Below, piece by piece: positions 59,881 through 64,000 of a stretch of DNA of 64,000 nucleotides. This DNA is from Ceratotherium simum simum. Taxonomy: Eukaryota; Chordata; Mammalia; Perissodactyla; Rhinocerotidae. The number at the start of each line of letters is the position of its first letter. The stretch's first letter is position 1. Under the pieces are notes generated by a model, which ran no database searches, had not been told where the DNA came from, and saw only the letters and a program-made list of their open reading frames with translations. The stretch is taken from assembly GCF_000283155.1 (NCBI RefSeq), contig NW_004454171.1, positions 9,050,659-9,114,658 on the forward strand, given 5' to 3'. Both the position numbers and the translations under genes were made by a program.

Positions 59881-62621
59881 CTAGCACTCAGCAATACAAG
59901 ATGCCTGTGATAGGGAGTGTGGAAGGCCATCAGATAACCTTGACTAACAGCCCATTGTTAGTGACTTTTCAGATAAAAACGTACCATTATCAGACTGCGG
60001 ATGTTTGGAAAGTGAAAAACATGACTCAGATGAATGTCAAGGGCAACAGTGGTGTGGCTGGAGTCAGTTGATTGGACTGCAGTAGCAATACCATAACTTG
60101 AAAAAGTGTCATCAGCGATGAGGCATCACTGACAGTCTGAAGAGGGGGTCAGAGGTCTGATGTAGCCAATCTACCAGTAGTGCGTAATGGGGCCTCTCTC
60201 ACCATGAGACAAATGGGTCTTTTACTGGGAGTCACAAGTCTGAGGTGCACTGGTTGCCTGTGCATCAGAAACATAGAAACGGGGCAGTGTGGGTTTCCTT
60301 ACCAGGTTGGTTCCAGGTGGTCTCATCAGACAATGGGCCCTTACCATGGGCATCTGTATTAGTGACTCAGATGGTCCGATCAGCAACTGCAATTTGTCTC
60401 CACAGTTTATGGTCTGTCTTTAATGGTCTGTCTTTAGTATGTTAGTCTATAGTTTTCCAAGTGGCATACCAAACAACTAGGCCATTGGTAATAGCCCCAG
60501 AGTCAGTGAAAATATAACAAGGACAGCGTAGGGTTTCAGCTTAGCTCAATCATTGGTGAACCAGGCCCAGACATTCAGAGGATCCTCTGTGAATCAAGGG
60601 CCTCATTGAGCCAGCGGCTTTGGTTTAGGTGGCAGAATGTAGGATAAAATTTCCCCAGAGAGATAGCTGCCACTTTTCCATGTAAAGCTGTGATGCTATA
60701 GGGGCCAAGCTGGCTACATTCTTGAATATACTATTTCCATGTGATAAGAGAGGCTTGTTAGGCCCTTCCCACCTTGTTTGTCATTGAGTTTGAGTTGATC
60801 CATCCCCAAATGGGAAAATTTTCAAAAGAAATATACGTGGTGGCTGTGTTATGGAGGCATTGAATCCATACCCAAGGGGCATCTCCAGTGGATGCTGCTC
60901 CTCTTGCCAGAGGCTCCAGTCAATAAAATCATCCATGCACAGAGACTTGTACTCAAAGGGGTCATAAGGATTGTGGGGCGCTAAAGCTACCAATGCTTTT
61001 CTATATGTGGCTCTTCACAGTTGGCATAATCCCCTCTGGCACTTAGGAGCATTCACAGTGCAGGCATGTAATACCAATTATATATTCAGTGGTGAAAGCC
61101 ACATATAGTAATACATTGATCTGATCCAAAGAGCCCCACCCAAGAGGACAGGTTAGCTTCTCTTCCCCACTGTGAACCCTACCCAAACCTCGGTAGCTGA
61201 AAACAGGTACCTTCTCCCTCCAAGGATGGACGTGAAGGTGACGTGGGCTCCTGTATCTAACAGAGCCATAAAACTTTGAGTCCCTCTCCTCCCCAGAGTG
61301 ATCTAGCATACCCCAGGTGTGTTTGGTCTTCAGTTTCCCTTGGGGACTTGGAGAACTAAACCCCGCCCCTACTCACCTTTCTCTTTAAAGCAGCTGAGCT
61401 TGGGGTGTAGGAAGAGGTTGGGAGAGAGCAGCTCTGCACCAGTAAACAAGGTGTATTTACTTTTAGTTTTGAGCTGTGCTGTAGCTGCGTGCTGATCAAC
61501 CAAATAAATCTGTGGTGTTTTTGGTCCGCCCCAAAGCCCTGTATTCTGTGGCAAGGTCATCATTACTGACATCACCTGTTTCTGTTTGGGAGCACCTTAA
61601 TGCAGTGGCTACAGCCACATTGCTTTCTGACAGGAGCCATGTGTTTGTACTCTTTGGCTCACTTGGGCTTGATCTGCACAGTGGCATCATTGTTTTTGGG
61701 AGTCCACCTAATAATGCAGGCTATTTGCTGCTCCACTGTCAAGATAACATCTCTTAAATTCTTGCCTGAAGTCAACATAAGGACTAGGGGAATTTGCTAA
61801 GGCCGGCAGGGCTGACAGCAAGAATTTATCTAGATTTCTTTGGGGCGAGTTGCTCATTCTCCAGTGAATCACCTTCATCATTTTAAACCCAGCTCAATAC
61901 AGTAAGAGCCTGAAGACCAGTCAGTGCCCACGAGAGTTTGTCTCAGGGAAATTTACCTACGAGGACCAAAACTCTTGCATAGGAGACAGGACCCACTGCC
62001 AAAAGATGCTGAGGTCTTTTACTTGTCTCAAATGGATTGAATGTTGACAAGATGGGCTGGAGGAGGGGCTGAGCAATAAGATAGCCAGCTCTTGCCATTC
62101 TTCTTTAACAAGCATTATGTGCCCCACCCTCACATCTCCCAAGCAAACTAGCCAGAGTTCTAAAGATTCTTCTGGTTCTGCCCACAGTGGTTGCTCTTTC
62201 CTCCTTTCACGCTCGGTGTAGACACATTTCTCTGCAACGTTATCTGAAAGGGGACAGAACCTTCTGTGCTCCCCCCACCCTCCACCAGATAAATCGTAGT
62301 ACTAGTTGTTTCCCGGGCAGACCTGCTGAGGCTGACTGTCAACTTATTGGAGAATTGACAGTAACCAGGGCATCATTCAGGCTGCTATCTTTGAACCTAC
62401 TTCCTGGTACTCAGCCTGAAACTACCTCCTCAATTCAACCTCATTAACAGGCAGTAAAGTAGAGGACTGTTCATTGACTGATTGACCATACAATTTGGCG
62501 AAATGTTCACTCATAATTCACATGGACTTCTATCAATTCCTGTTAACTGGCCTTTCATTCCATTTCTAGAAAGCTTTATCTCTGTTAGCATTCCATCCTC
62601 ATTTGCCAAACTGTCAAAAAT
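59881..62621 (-). mobile_element. ERV internal region (gag remnant, protease, RNase H, integrase)
   Basis: On the minus strand, from right to left, the gag-position sequence (about 61400..62600) is without intact domains. A retroviral protease active-site motif ALLDTGA follows at about 61240..61270. The RNase H-type FTDSGAIT motif is at 60487..60510 and the integrase SDNGT motif at 59981..59994. The order gag, protease, RNase H, integrase agrees with a retroviral genome. Every reading frame is broken by stops, so this is a dead copy. The RNase H motif resembles the ERVL at 11330..13405, which hints at class III, but I cannot settle the class. Confidence 0.72.
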
Positions 62622-63099
62622 TGTGAAGGGCTTGAGATTTTACCCTTCATGCAAGCTAACAAGTTAGCATGCCACAATTTCATGGATACTATTAGAAGAC
62701 ATGAGACTCTCGAGTCAGACAAAGGATGTCATTACTCACAGCAATAGCAGTAGCCAGAGTGTCAGGATTTGTGCCAGATAACCAGCCCCAATGTCCATAG
62801 GATACTGCAAAGAGAGCCAAGTGATGCCTGTACACAGAGTTGGGTGCGTTACAGGAAAGGAACCTCTCAGCTTAGGGTACCAGATCTTTTATAATGGGCA
62901 GTAAGCCTTCCTGACCTTTCCCCTGGGGGGTGACATTATTATATTGGACAGTAAACAAACCTGCCTTTGCTCTCCAAAGAGGAACTGTATCTTCTAAGGC
63001 TGTTGACTATATAAATATCCCATACAAAGGGGGTCAGTACCTTTTCTTGCAAGATGTGTAAAAATGCTAGACATGCAAGGAGAGTTGTCTCCCTGTACA
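62622..63099 (-). mobile_element. 5' LTR of the antisense endogenous retrovirus
   Basis: It aligns with 56548..57061 from TGTGAAGGG through TATAATGGGCAGTAAGCC to a CA end near 63099. The TATA-like complement is at 62887..62893. The poly(A) signal kept in the partner LTR is here changed (GTCATT in place of TTTATT near 62728). The duplication of host DNA outside the two LTRs could not be identified. Confidence 0.72.
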
Positions 63100-63219
63100 T
63101 TTTTGGTTACAGGTTCTTTCCCAAACAATTTTTTAAGTTCTAGTGAAATAGAATCTTAAACAAGCATTAACATTAAACTTTTTTTTTTGTGAAAAACCTT
63201 TTTCCCCTCTCTGCTACAG

Positions 63220-63850
63220 TTCAGTTCACATCCTTGCTTTTTCTCACCTAGACTACCATAATTGTCTCCTAACTGGTCTCATTGCCTATAGTCTTGTTCT
63301 GTCTATCCTCAACACTTCTGCCAGAGGGATCTTTTAAAATGCAGATCTGATGCTGTCACTCAAATTTGTTATTGGTTCCCCATTACTATTAGGACAAAGT
63401 TTAAATTGTTGAGCAGTTGTGTAATCATTTCTCATGTGCTGACTACTGTCTAGTTTTTAAATGTTGGCAACTAAACTACAAAAAAAATTTATTTTAAGCC
63501 ATAAAGGCGAGTGCTAGGTAGGCTGCGTGCTGCCAGTTTTAACCTCTGCTCTTATTTATCATCTTTTCTCTTACACCTTTGTCTGCAACATGCAGTTCTT
63601 TCTGCCTTGAATAATTTTCACATTTGCCTCTTATACTTCTATTCATCCCTAAAATCTTACCTACTCTATAAAACCTTTAAGTGAACCCTTCTCAACCTAG
63701 TTAGGTATCTTACTCTGAACACCTTTAGAGTAATTTCAGATAAACTGTGCATGTGTCACTATAGCACTACCTCATTGTGTTGTAATTACTGATTTTTTTT
63801 CCTTATCTGCATCCCCACTAAATCACGTGTAAGCTACTCAGAGGAAGATC
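63220..63850 (+). repeat. LINE L2 fragment
   Basis: L2 wording in order: TCTCACCTAGACTACCATAA, GATCTTTTAAAATGCAGATC, TTGGTTCCCCATTACTATTA, and later TTCATCCCTAAAATCTTACC. The element continues to about 63850 with loss of some internal sequence. Confidence 0.7.
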
Positions 63851-64000
63851 CTCCCTCCTTTTCCACACACACCAAATCTTTAGGAAGGAAAATTGCTTTC
63901 CTGAGAATTGTTTTGAAATCAAATCCATTGAATTAGCTGGCTTTTTATCTTTTAATCACTGTTAGATATTCTCTGTTTTGAAGCTTGAGGATATTAATTT
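63851..64000. other. Intron, nothing recognised
   Basis: No feature was identified up to the window edge. Confidence 0.45.

Noticed and set aside
60245..60445. Plus-strand peptide with SSDNGPLPW suggesting an integrase on the plus strand
   Set aside because: The retroviral motifs in proper order (protease, RNase H, integrase) are on the minus strand. The plus-strand match is a short coincidence in a broken frame.

Overview
This is nuclear DNA of a perissodactyl mammal, probably an equid, although rhinoceros or tapir cannot be excluded. The evidence is 28 tRNA-derived SINEs of the equine repetitive element (ERE) type. They share a head starting GGGGCCGGCC, an A box in the GTGGCTTAGCGG region and a B box GGTTCGGATCC. 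Mammal-wide L1M, L2, MIR, MaLR, ERVL and hAT fossils surround them. No bacterial or viral-type gene organisation is present.

Only one host coding segment can be supported: a 168-nt phase 0/0 exon at 25665..25832 (+), with an AG acceptor and a GT donor. It encodes residues matching ABI1 (Abl interactor 1), exon 2. The window is therefore read as the 3' part of ABI1 intron 1 (1..25664), exon 2, and the 5' part of intron 2 (25833..64000). Exons 1 and 3 are not in the window.

Layout. 1..8165 is a nest of antisense L1 copies: a near full-length L1 (1118..7927) sits inside an older L1 and itself carries five EREs. 8166..11245 is sparse intron with a MIR, an L2 and three EREs. 11330..13945 is a sense-strand ERVL remnant (RNase H, integrase, 3' LTR). 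13980..19745 is mostly unassigned intron with two EREs. 19750..22118 is a sense L1. 22560..25480 holds EREs, an N gap and a possible LTR. 25665..25832 is ABI1 exon 2. 25985..29480 is an antisense L1 with two EREs. 29566..34545 holds a hAT element, two MaLR LTRs, a MER3-like element and another LTR. 34550..46250 is intron with L2/MIR pieces, an antisense MaLR LTR and EREs. 46490..54660 holds L1M pieces, MIRs, EREs and a second N gap. 56548..63099 is an antisense ERV with both LTRs and an L1 inserted in its integrase region. 63220..63850 is an L2.

The repeats do not form an operon or pathway. They are stacked insertion events whose order can be read from nesting and target-site duplications. 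Strand bias is strong: 21 of 28 EREs and nearly all L1 copies lie antisense to ABI1. I found no previously undescribed biological system. The more interesting signals are the layered insertions, a composite ERE form, sense-strand LTR poly(A) signals inside the gene, and a suspicious assembly gap.
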